Source: an uncultured Legionellaceae bacterium (GTDB lineage: Bacteria; Pseudomonadota; Gammaproteobacteria; Legionellales; Legionellaceae). Taken from it: a stretch of 6,584 bases of DNA. Shown piece by piece: positions 1 to 6,301 of the stretch. Location of the stretch: NCBI GenBank assembly GCA_903887975.1, contig CAISSD010000207.1:1-6584 (forward strand), written 5' to 3'. The stretch's first letter is position 1. Every line of letters starts with the position of its first letter. The notes under the pieces are model-generated. The model did not search any database. It saw only the letters and a list, made by a program, of their open reading frames with translations, and was not told the origin of the DNA. A program made the position numbers and the translations under genes.

Positions 1-750
1 CGATTATGTCTTTTAAACACCAGACCCAAAGCTCAAAATCATGCCCTCACAAAAGCGTTAAGCGCACTTCATGTCACGGTGATTGAATTACCCATGCTCA
101 CCATTGAACCCATCCCATCAAATGAATGGTTGACATGCCCTCCATTGACTCGTTTTAAACACGCCATTTTTACCAGCGCCAATGCCGTTGATTTTTTTTT
201 CAAACATCAACAAAAAAACACATGGCCGAATACCATTGAAATTTACGCCATAGGAACTGCCACGGCGTCTGCATTAAATCATCATGGACTCGTGGTCCAT
301 CACATTCCCGCACATTCTTCCAGTGAAGGTTTATTGGATTTGTCCTCATTAAAAAACATCGCGCACCAATCGGTTCTACTCATCAAAGGCTTAAAGGGAA
401 GAACGCTGATTTCAGACACCCTAACGGCTCGAGGTGCAGCACTCACAGAACTTTGCGTCTATCGTCGAGGGATACCTTCCATTGCAGCAGATGACTTAAA
501 TAACTTGCGAAGACGCGATGCAATCGATATGATCTTATACACAAGCATTGCAACGTTACAACAAACGTTTGTACTTTTTGGGCAAGATGCGTTCTCTTGG
601 TTACGCGACAAACCAAGCTTGGTCATAAGCCCACGTTTGGCAAAAGTTGCTGAAGATTATGGCATAAAAACCATCATCACAACGTCACACGATCATATTG
701 TACAAACCATTCAAGGATTGATGAATGACCTCAACCAACCAGACCCCTAA
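1..750 (+). CDS. hemD: Uroporphyrinogen-III synthase, 5' end cut by window
   Basis: HemD (EC 4.2.1.75) cyclises hydroxymethylbilane to uroporphyrinogen III with inversion of ring D, the last step shared by heme, siroheme and cobalamin synthesis; it is cytosolic. Reading frame 1 is open from the first base and gives 249 codons before TAA at 748. The opening residues LLNTRP match the family's N-terminal beta strand (LVTRP in E. coli), so only a handful of codons are missing; GTG at 79 is an internal codon, not the start. Other family signatures are FTSANAV (169-189), YAIGTATASAL, LLIKGLKGRTLISDTLTARG with VYRR after it, and a C-terminal SPRLAKVAEDYG. The order suits the two-lobed HemD fold. A run of nine T (192-200) encodes Phe residues without breaking the frame. 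hemC probably lies just upstream, as in other hemCDXY operons (inferred). The 3' end overlaps hemX by 26 bases. Confidence 0.93.
   Translation, partial: RLCLLNTRPKAQNHALTKALSALHVTVIELPMLTIEPIPSNEWLTCPPLTRFKHAIFTSANAVDFFFKHQQKNTWPNTIEIYAIGTATASALNHHGLVVHHIPAHSSSEGLLDLSSLKNIAHQSVLLIKGLKGRTLISDTLTARGAALTELCVYRRGIPSIAADDLNNLRRRDAIDMILYTSIATLQQTFVLFGQDAFSWLRDKPSLVISPRLAKVAEDYGIKTIITTSHDHIVQTIQGLMNDLNQPDP
713..717 (+). promoter_or_regulatory. Shine-Dalgarno site for hemX
   Basis: AAGGA lies 7 bases before the ATG at 725, inside the hemD 3' end. It decides the hemX start: the next in-frame ATG, at 761 just after the hemD stop, has no purine-rich site in front of it. Confidence 0.7.
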
Positions 751-1603
751 AAAATCTTTGATGCGACGCATCCTAAGACCATTCATTATTTTTTTAAGTC
801 TGTTGATTGTTTTTGCTTCTTTAATTTTTATCGCCATGAAGCAGTGTTCTCAAGAAAAAAAAATTCAACAGCTTCAAACCACCCTTAAACAACAAAACCA
901 ATTATTACAACGTCGAACCCTGGAAAAAAATGATTGGGTCGTGCTTAGAGCGCGATATTTAATTGAAGCCGCATCGACCAGCAATCTTTGGGATGATCAA
1001 ATAGAAACCACAATTGCCTTGCTCACACAAGCCAATACACTTTTAAAAACGTTGCATGATCCAGAAATCATCACCATTCGCCACTCGTTAACCCATGAGA
1101 TTTCACACTTAAAACACCAACCCAAACCTGATTGGGCAGCGGTATTGGCAGAATTTGACGAATTATCTAATCTTGTGAACACACTACCGCCAAACATTCA
1201 ATACCAAACACCTCCCCCCTCTTCTGAACAATCAGCCAGTCACCTCGAAACAGCCCTTAAAAAAATTGAAGCTTTGGTGATCATTCGACGCCATCCCAGC
1301 ACCATCGCGCCATTAATGAACCAAGCTGAAGAAAACATCTTACGACGCAATTTAAATTTGATCCTGCAAGAAGCACAAACAGCGTTGTATCAAAAAAATA
1401 ATATTTTATACCAGCACGCATTAACAGAGGCTATAAAACTCATCAATCAGTATTTTGATGTTCATGAACCATCAACCCAACAATGCCTCAATCATCTTTT
1501 AAGTTTACAAAACATTCATGTTCAAACTCAAGAAACAAAAACCTGGATATTTCTTGTTGAACTCAATCAATGGATTGACAACCATCAAGGAAAAACATCA
1601 TGA
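725..1603 (+). CDS. hemX: HemX-family inner-membrane protein, short form
   Basis: HemX is a single-pass inner-membrane protein encoded beside hemD in gamma- and betaproteobacteria. It was once annotated as uroporphyrinogen-III methyltransferase because of its neighbours, but it has no methyltransferase motifs and its function is not settled. The 292 residues show a short basic cytoplasmic tail (1-16), one membrane segment (about 17-38), a Gln/Lys-rich coiled coil (about 43-66) and a helical periplasmic domain. That domain has the conserved blocks W..LRARYLIEAA (71-83), LWDDQIETTIALL (88-100), HDPEIITIRHSL (111-122), IRRHPSTIAPLM (187-198) and a Tyr-Phe-Asp near 243-245. E. coli HemX, from memory, is about 393 residues; this one has a shorter N-terminal tail and stalk and lacks the Ala/Pro-rich C-terminal tail. 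Nine A (855-863) encode part of the coiled coil. The stop overlaps the hemY start (ATGA), implying coupled translation. Confidence 0.9.
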   Translation: MTSTNQTPKKSLMRRILRPFIIFLSLLIVFASLIFIAMKQCSQEKKIQQLQTTLKQQNQLLQRRTLEKNDWVVLRARYLIEAASTSNLWDDQIETTIALLTQANTLLKTLHDPEIITIRHSLTHEISHLKHQPKPDWAAVLAEFDELSNLVNTLPPNIQYQTPPPSSEQSASHLETALKKIEALVIIRRHPSTIAPLMNQAEENILRRNLNLILQEAQTALYQKNNILYQHALTEAIKLINQYFDVHEPSTQQCLNHLLSLQNIHVQTQETKTWIFLVELNQWIDNHQGKTS

Positions 1604-2385
1604 AACGCTTGATGATGATGTTTGCAGTACTTTGTGGTGCCATCATATTGGGCTTACAACTCAAACATGATCCCGGTTATGTGTTGATTGCCCTCAATCA
1701 TTGGACCATCGAGACCACTTTATGGTTTTTTTGTTTGCTCATCATCATCACTTTTTATGCGTTACATCTTGCAATTCAAGGTACGCATTGGGTGATGCGA
1801 CTTCCTCATGTATGGCATGCTTGGCGGATGAGCGTCAGCACTCAAAAAAAAATGCAACCCTCCAAAAAGGCCTTGCAACAACAAACCTACCTCTCAACAC
1901 TGAATCAATTCATCCAACAACATCAAGCACAGTTCGCCGCGAATTTAATTAAAAAATTACCTCGAACATTAAGAGCCAATCCGGAAATCATTCGCACTTA
2001 CGTTATTTATTTGTTAAAACATCAACAAACGAATGAAGCCAAACAACAACTGCAAACAGCACTCAAACATCAGATTCATCCAGAACTCCTTAAACTTTTA
2101 GGCATCTTTAAAAATGCACCGGATCTGCTGGCTTTTACAGAAAAATTACGCAGAACAAATCCCCATAATGCAGATTTATTGCTGAGCATGGGGCAATTGT
2201 GCCATGATCAAAAATTATGGGGTAAGGCTAAATCTTATCTTGACCAAAGCCTCATGCTTCATGAAACAGCAGAAGCTTATGAAGCTTTGGGATTATTGAT
2301 GCTGGACATGCATGACGAAAAAGAAGCGCTTCATGCTTTTCAAAAAGGACTGCACTTGGTTGTTATACCACCGTTCGCCACGTAG
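1600..2385 (+). CDS. hemY: HemY-type TPR membrane protein, apparently internally deleted
   Basis: This is the proteobacterial HemY (HemY_N plus TPR repeats), unrelated to the Bacillus protoporphyrinogen oxidase of the same name. It is an inner-membrane protein of the heme operon with an unsettled role. An SD-like AAGGA (1587-1591) sits 8 bases before the ATG. Two membrane segments (about 4-21 and 40-60) flank the conserved loop DPGYVLIALNHWTIET (24-39). From about residue 91, QQQTYLSTLNQFI and LPRTLRANPEII match the middle of E. coli HemY, followed by C-terminal TPR helices (DLLLSMGQLCHDQKLWGKA at 192-210; AYEALGLLMLDMHDEKEA at 226-243) and the family's closing AF.KGL.L. The total is 261 residues against about 398 in E. 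coli. Because both ends align, the missing part is internal: the first TPR block. A nine-A run (1844-1852) lies near the join. The last eight codons overlap the convergent cysS gene. Confidence 0.88.
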   Translation: MKRLMMMFAVLCGAIILGLQLKHDPGYVLIALNHWTIETTLWFFCLLIIITFYALHLAIQGTHWVMRLPHVWHAWRMSVSTQKKMQPSKKALQQQTYLSTLNQFIQQHQAQFAANLIKKLPRTLRANPEIIRTYVIYLLKHQQTNEAKQQLQTALKHQIHPELLKLLGIFKNAPDLLAFTEKLRRTNPHNADLLLSMGQLCHDQKLWGKAKSYLDQSLMLHETAEAYEALGLLMLDMHDEKEALHAFQKGLHLVVIPPFAT

Positions 2386-3724
2386 TCCCATCTGGTCCAT
2401 CCTGAAGTTCAACACCCACATTCAAAAGCTCATCGCGCAAAGCATCGGCTTTTTTCCAATCTTTGGCAGCTCGTGCTTCCAAGCGTTGTGCAATTAACGC
2501 CTCAATAGATGACTCATCCAAGCTTAATCCAGTTTTTAAAAAGGCTTGTGGGTCTAGTTGTAATAATCCCAAAACACCCCCCAAATGCTTCAACGTTGCG
2601 CCCAAAATCGCTGAGGGGTTACGATTGAGCTCATGACTTAAATCAAACAACACCGACAACGCCATGGGTGTATTAAAATCATCATTCATGGCACTATCAA
2701 ATTTTAGTGCCCATTGCGTATCCACCATCGCTTCATCAAAATTGGGTGCATTGTTTAGGGCTTGATAAAGTCGTGACAAGGCTTTTAAAGCCAGCATTAA
2801 ATGCTCTTCAGAGTAATTTAAGGGACTACGATAATGACTACTCATCAAAAAATAACGCAAGACTTCAGGGTGATGCTGTTGCAGTACGGATTCAATGGTA
2901 AAAAAATTCCCCGTTGACTTGGACATTTTTTCGCCATTTATTTGCAATAAACCCACATGTAGCCAATAGTTGGCATAAGTTTTTCCCGTGACGGCCTCAC
3001 TTTGTGCAATTTCATTTTCATGATGCGGAAACTGTAAATCCAATCCGCCACCATGAATGTCAAAATGCTCACCCAATGTTTGCATGGACATGGCCGAGCA
3101 TTCGATATGCCACCCAGGTCGTCCAGCACCCCAAGGTGAAGGCCAACTGGGTTCATTGGGCTTTGTAAGCTTCCATAGTACAAAATCCACAGGCGCTCGT
3201 TTACCCTCTTCCACCCGCACTCGGATCCCCGTCTGCAAAGCGTCTAAATCTTGCTTTGAAAGCTTGCCATAATCAGCAAATTGCGAAACCGCGTAACACA
3301 CGTCCCCATTACCCGCAACATACGCGTGATTCGATGCCAGTAATCGCTCAATCAGGGCAATCATGGCAGGAATATTGTCCGTTGCTCTTGGTTCTACATC
3401 AGATTTTAATACCGATAACGCTTGCATGTCATCATGCATGGCCTGAATGTATTGCGTGGTTAATACATCAATATCAATGCCTCGCTCTAAAGCCCTATCA
3501 ATAATTTTATCGTCAACATCGGTGATGTTGCGCACAAAATGCACTTCATAACCTTGAGCTCGTAAAAAACGAACCATCACATCAAAACACACCAACGATC
3601 GAGCATGCCCCAAATGGCATCGATCGTACACCGTCATCCCACAAACATACAAACCAATCTTTCCTGGGTTAATCGGTACAAATGTCTCTTTAGAGCGCGT
3701 TAATGAATTGTATAATTGCAACAT
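2363..3724 (-). CDS. cysS: Cysteinyl-tRNA synthetase
   Basis: CysRS (EC 6.1.1.16) is a monomeric cytosolic class I synthetase that charges tRNA-Cys. The 453 residues compare with 461 in E. coli and look complete. The HIGH motif is HLGH (37-40) and the KMSKS motif is KMSKS (266-270). The zinc site that selects cysteine is intact at the same numbers as in E. coli: Cys28 in YVCGMTVYD, Cys209 in WHIECSAMS, and His234 and Glu238 in FPHHENE. The anticodon-binding C-terminal helical domain ends with DGPDGTTWR, the usual family ending. The start ATG has a strong SD (AGGTGG) inside the glnS 3' end, and glnS stops only 2 bases earlier, so the two are surely co-transcribed. The 3' end overlaps hemY by 23 bases in the opposite orientation. 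No unusual substitutions were seen. Confidence 0.98.
   Translation of the reverse strand: MLQLYNSLTRSKETFVPINPGKIGLYVCGMTVYDRCHLGHARSLVCFDVMVRFLRAQGYEVHFVRNITDVDDKIIDRALERGIDIDVLTTQYIQAMHDDMQALSVLKSDVEPRATDNIPAMIALIERLLASNHAYVAGNGDVCYAVSQFADYGKLSKQDLDALQTGIRVRVEEGKRAPVDFVLWKLTKPNEPSWPSPWGAGRPGWHIECSAMSMQTLGEHFDIHGGGLDLQFPHHENEIAQSEAVTGKTYANYWLHVGLLQINGEKMSKSTGNFFTIESVLQQHHPEVLRYFLMSSHYRSPLNYSEEHLMLALKALSRLYQALNNAPNFDEAMVDTQWALKFDSAMNDDFNTPMALSVLFDLSHELNRNPSAILGATLKHLGGVLGLLQLDPQAFLKTGLSLDESSIEALIAQRLEARAAKDWKKADALRDELLNVGVELQDGPDGTTWRTVV
2439..2455 (+). terminator. Weak terminator-like hairpin after the hem genes
   Basis: AAAGC and GCTTT form a 5-bp stem around the tetraloop ATCG, followed directly by T residues (six in a row at 2450-2455). 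It lies about 53 bases past the hemY stop, antisense to cysS. Only two GC pairs support the stem, so it could be chance. It is the only terminator-like structure I noticed near this convergent end. Confidence 0.2.
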
Positions 3725-3726
3725 GT

Positions 3727-5355
3727 TTAGCCCACCTTTGCCCAGGTTTCTTTTAAGTCAACCACGCGATGAAATGCACCCACACCGTGAGCATTTCTTG
3801 CATTTACGGCGTAATAACCCAACCGCTCAAATTGAAACACCGAGCCCATCGGGGCACTCATCAATGAAGGTTCACAAAACCCTTGGCGCGTTGATGCAGA
3901 GTTGGGATTGATAAATTGCAAAAAATCATCTTCTCGCGCAGGGTTGGCATCCAAAAACAATCGATCAAACTGATGCACATCAACCTGACACGCTGTTGCA
4001 ACTGAAACCCAATGAATCACGCCTTTGACTTTTCTGTCCGCTGGATTTTTACCCAAAGTATCGGGATCCAAGGTACAATAAACCGTCGTCACTTGACCCA
4101 AATCATCCAAATCCACTCGATGAGCGCGAATCACATAAGCATGACGTAACCGAACCTCAGCATCGATTGAAAGCCGATGATATTTGGGCGGCGGATTCAT
4201 CATAAAATCGTCGCGCTCAATATAAAGCACTCTGGTAAACGGAACATCACGACCCGTACACTCAAGATGAAGTGTTTCATTTTCTGGGAAATTTTCAATC
4301 ACAATTTTAATGGGATCCAAAACACACATGGCTCTAGGTGCGGTATCGTTGAGTTCTTGACGGACACACGCCTCCAACAAAGACATATCAATCACCGAGT
4401 CTGCACGCGAAATCCCAATCATCTCACAAAATTGGCGCAATGCTTTTGGCGGATAACCACGTTTTCTCATACCACAAAGGGTTGGTAATCTGGGGTCGTC
4501 CCAACCCGAAACATAACCTTCCTCCACCAATTGGCGTAATTTTCGTTTGCTGGTCACCGTGTGTGATAAATTCAACCGCGCAAATTCGGTTTGCACCGGT
4601 TTTGATGGCACCGGAAGATGTTTGATGAACCAATCATACAAGGGTCTGTGATCTTGAAACTCTAAGGTACATAGCGAATGCGTGATGTGTTCCAGCGCAT
4701 CTGAAATGGGATGCGCGTAATCATACATGGGGTAAATACACCACGTGTTGCCCGTTCTTTGATGCAGCACATGTCGAATGCGGTATAAGACTGGATCACG
4801 CAGATTGATGTTACCCGATGTCATGTCAATGCGCGCTCGCAACACATGTGCACCATCGGGAAATTCGCCCGCCCTCATGCGCATAAATAAATCCAAGCTT
4901 TCAGAAGACGCGCGATGTCGATATGGACTATCTTGTCCTGGCTCTTGAAGCGTGCCTCGCTGCTGACGAATTTCTTCTTGGCTACTGCTGTCGACATAGG
5001 CCAAGTCATTTTTTATCAGATAAAGCGCAAAATCATACAATTGCTGATAATAATCCGAAGCATGGGTGCATGCATCCCAATCAAACCCAAGCCAGCGAAC
5101 ATCCTCCATGATGGCCTGTACAAATTCATCCTCTTCCTTCATCGGATTGGTGTCATCAAACCGAAGATAACAACGCCCCGAAAATTCTTGAGCCAATCCA
5201 AAATTCAAACAAATCGATTTGGCATGCCCAATATGCAAATAGCCATTGGGTTCTGGAGGGAAACGTGTCACCACGTCTTGATGCTTGCCCGCATCAAGCT
5301 CATCTTGAATCAATTGTCGGATAAAGTGCGTTCGTTGCTTTTCGTCATTATTCAT
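3727..5355 (-). CDS. glnS: Glutaminyl-tRNA synthetase
   Basis: GlnRS (EC 6.1.1.18) charges tRNA-Gln directly with glutamine, so this organism need not rely on the GatCAB transamidation route for this tRNA. The product has 542 residues (E. coli, from memory, 554). The N terminus FIRQLIQDEL leads into TRFPPEPNGYLHIGHAKS, with HIGH at 41-44. RFDDTNP (65-71) and CIYPMYDYAHPISDALE (206-222, with Tyr211) are the amino-acid and ATP pocket blocks, and SLCTLEFQDHRPLYDW (227-242, with Asp235) is the GlnRS signature at the acceptor end. The second class I motif reads TSKRK (268-272) where E. coli has MSKRK. The C-terminal beta-barrels bind the anticodon and end in ETWAKVG; one barrel loop seems shortened. 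ATG at 5355 is 8 bases after truA. The site in front of it is weak (TGAG, overlapping the truA stop), suggesting translational coupling. Confidence 0.98.
   Translation of the reverse strand: MNNDEKQRTHFIRQLIQDELDAGKHQDVVTRFPPEPNGYLHIGHAKSICLNFGLAQEFSGRCYLRFDDTNPMKEEDEFVQAIMEDVRWLGFDWDACTHASDYYQQLYDFALYLIKNDLAYVDSSSQEEIRQQRGTLQEPGQDSPYRHRASSESLDLFMRMRAGEFPDGAHVLRARIDMTSGNINLRDPVLYRIRHVLHQRTGNTWCIYPMYDYAHPISDALEHITHSLCTLEFQDHRPLYDWFIKHLPVPSKPVQTEFARLNLSHTVTSKRKLRQLVEEGYVSGWDDPRLPTLCGMRKRGYPPKALRQFCEMIGISRADSVIDMSLLEACVRQELNDTAPRAMCVLDPIKIVIENFPENETLHLECTGRDVPFTRVLYIERDDFMMNPPPKYHRLSIDAEVRLRHAYVIRAHRVDLDDLGQVTTVYCTLDPDTLGKNPADRKVKGVIHWVSVATACQVDVHQFDRLFLDANPAREDDFLQFINPNSASTRQGFCEPSLMSAPMGSVFQFERLGYYAVNARNAHGVGAFHRVVDLKETWAKVG
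3732..3737 (-). promoter_or_regulatory. Shine-Dalgarno site for cysS
   Basis: On the minus strand this reads AGGTGG, 7 bases before the cysS ATG, within the last codons of glnS. It is the best ribosome site of the three-gene unit, so cysS may be initiated independently as well as by coupling. Confidence 0.7.
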
Positions 5356-5363
5356 AAATTAAC

Positions 5364-6152
5364 TCAATCATTCATCAGAAATAAAGGACCCGCCACGTGA
5401 TGATACGTATTGAATACCTCAGGATACTGCACTTCTACCAAATAAAGCCCATAAGAAGGAGCAGTTTCGGCACCCAATTTTCGATCGCGTGCCATTAAAA
5501 CCTCTTGGACCCAATCCACTGTTTGTCGCCCGGAGCCAACCGCCATCAACACCCCCGCAATATTTCGTACCATATGATGCAAAAATGCGTTGGCTCGTAC
5601 ATCAATAATCACAAAATCGCCTTGCCGTGTGACATTCAAATGGTGCACACAGCGCATGGGGGTGTTGGACTGACACTCCATGGCACGAAACGAGGTAAAA
5701 TCATGCTCACCCAACAAAAACTGTGCAGCATCATGCATTAAACGCACATCCAAAGGGCGATATTGCCAGGTGACATGGCTTTTTAAAAGTGCTGGTCGAA
5801 TGGCGGAATTATAGATCACATAACGATAACGTCTGGACAAGGCAGAATATCTGGCATGAAAATCATCAGACATTTCACGCCCCCATTTAACACACACATC
5901 TTTAGGCAAAGACGCATTGGCGCCATAAATCCAACTGCGGATGGCACGATGATTCAAGGCATCAAAATGTATCATTTGATTGGTTGCATGCACTCCGGTA
6001 TCAGTACGCCCCGCACAAACCACCTGAACCTCATGATCCGCAACCTGACTTAACGCGCTTTCCAAGACACCTTGAATGGTACGAAGACCCTCTTGTGCTT
6101 GCCAACCATGATATTGGCTACCATCGTATTCAACCGTCAAGGCAATACGCAT
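5364..6152 (-). CDS. truA: tRNA pseudouridine(38-40) synthase
   Basis: TruA (EC 5.4.99.12) converts uridines 38, 39 and 40 in the anticodon arm of many tRNAs to pseudouridine; it is a cytosolic homodimer. The sequence opens with the family block EYDGSQYHGWQ. The catalytic motif AGRTDTGVHA follows, with its aspartate near residue 51. Next come FHARYSALSRRYRY, the tRNA-binding FLLGEHDFTSFRA, and the C-terminal FLHHMVRNIAG and LGAETAPSYGLYLVEVQYP. The 262 residues are close to E. coli TruA (about 270). I chose ATG at 6152 over the adjacent upstream GTG at 6155: the purine-rich GAG (6162-6160) lies 7 bases from the ATG but only 4 from the GTG. The TGA stop is 8 bases before glnS, making truA the likely first gene of a truA-glnS-cysS unit. 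Confidence 0.97.
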   Translation of the reverse strand: MRIALTVEYDGSQYHGWQAQEGLRTIQGVLESALSQVADHEVQVVCAGRTDTGVHATNQMIHFDALNHRAIRSWIYGANASLPKDVCVKWGREMSDDFHARYSALSRRYRYVIYNSAIRPALLKSHVTWQYRPLDVRLMHDAAQFLLGEHDFTSFRAMECQSNTPMRCVHHLNVTRQGDFVIIDVRANAFLHHMVRNIAGVLMAVGSGRQTVDWVQEVLMARDRKLGAETAPSYGLYLVEVQYPEVFNTYHHVAGPLFLMND

Positions 6153-6155
6153 CAC

Positions 6156-6301
6156 ATATCTCTTTAAAAAAGGTCAATGTATAATATACACCATGTTTTG
6201 TCCAGAGGATCTCAATCAATCATATCCCGTGATATTTTACAAAAACTAGTCTACAATCAAAATGGACATTATCTGATTACAAATAAAACAAGGAGATTTT
6301 T
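6156..6301. other. Divergent intergenic region between truA and the Spy-like gene
   Basis: This 146-base (or 149-base, from truA ATG) AT-rich stretch should hold the promoters for truA (leftward) and the Spy-like gene (rightward). I see a TATAAT-containing inverted repeat at 6178-6190. For the rightward gene the best -10 candidate nearer the start is TACAAT (6252-6257), but neither candidate has a convincing -35 box at normal spacing. On the minus strand, TGGACA followed 15 bases later by TATACA is a weak truA promoter candidate. No RNA gene or terminator hairpin was recognised. Confidence 0.5.
6178..6190. promoter_or_regulatory. Perfect 6+1+6 inverted repeat containing TATAAT
   Basis: The arms TGTATA and TATACA flank a single A. 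On the plus strand 6180-6185 is an exact TATAAT box. The site is 26 bases before the truA ATG and 112 bases before the Spy-like gene start. It could be a -10 element, a small operator read from either side, or chance in AT-rich DNA; no -35 box at 16-18 bases supports the promoter reading on the plus strand. Confidence 0.3.

Noticed and set aside
79..81. GTG at 79 as the hemD start
   Set aside because: The frame is open to base 1 and encodes the conserved N-terminal strand of HemD, so the true start is before the window.
2320..2329. GAAGCGCTTC palindrome as a cysS terminator
   Set aside because: It has no loop and is not followed by a T run in the cysS direction; it is within hemY coding sequence and probably chance.
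4177..4488. 103-codon plus-strand frame inside glnS
   Set aside because: Antisense shadow of the GlnRS catalytic and barrel regions; composition simply mirrors the opposite strand.
4915..5400. 161-codon plus-strand frame opposite glnS and truA
   Set aside because: It lies antisense to GlnRS/TruA coding sequence with full family matches, shows no domain I recognise and has no good ribosome site.
6236..6241. CpxR-type box upstream of the Spy-like gene
   Set aside because: A single GTAAA half-site is present on the minus strand, without the second half-site five bases away.
6193..6249. 18-codon frame in the divergent intergenic region as a gene
   Set aside because: No Shine-Dalgarno site and no recognisable peptide; kept only as a possibility linked to the inverted repeat.
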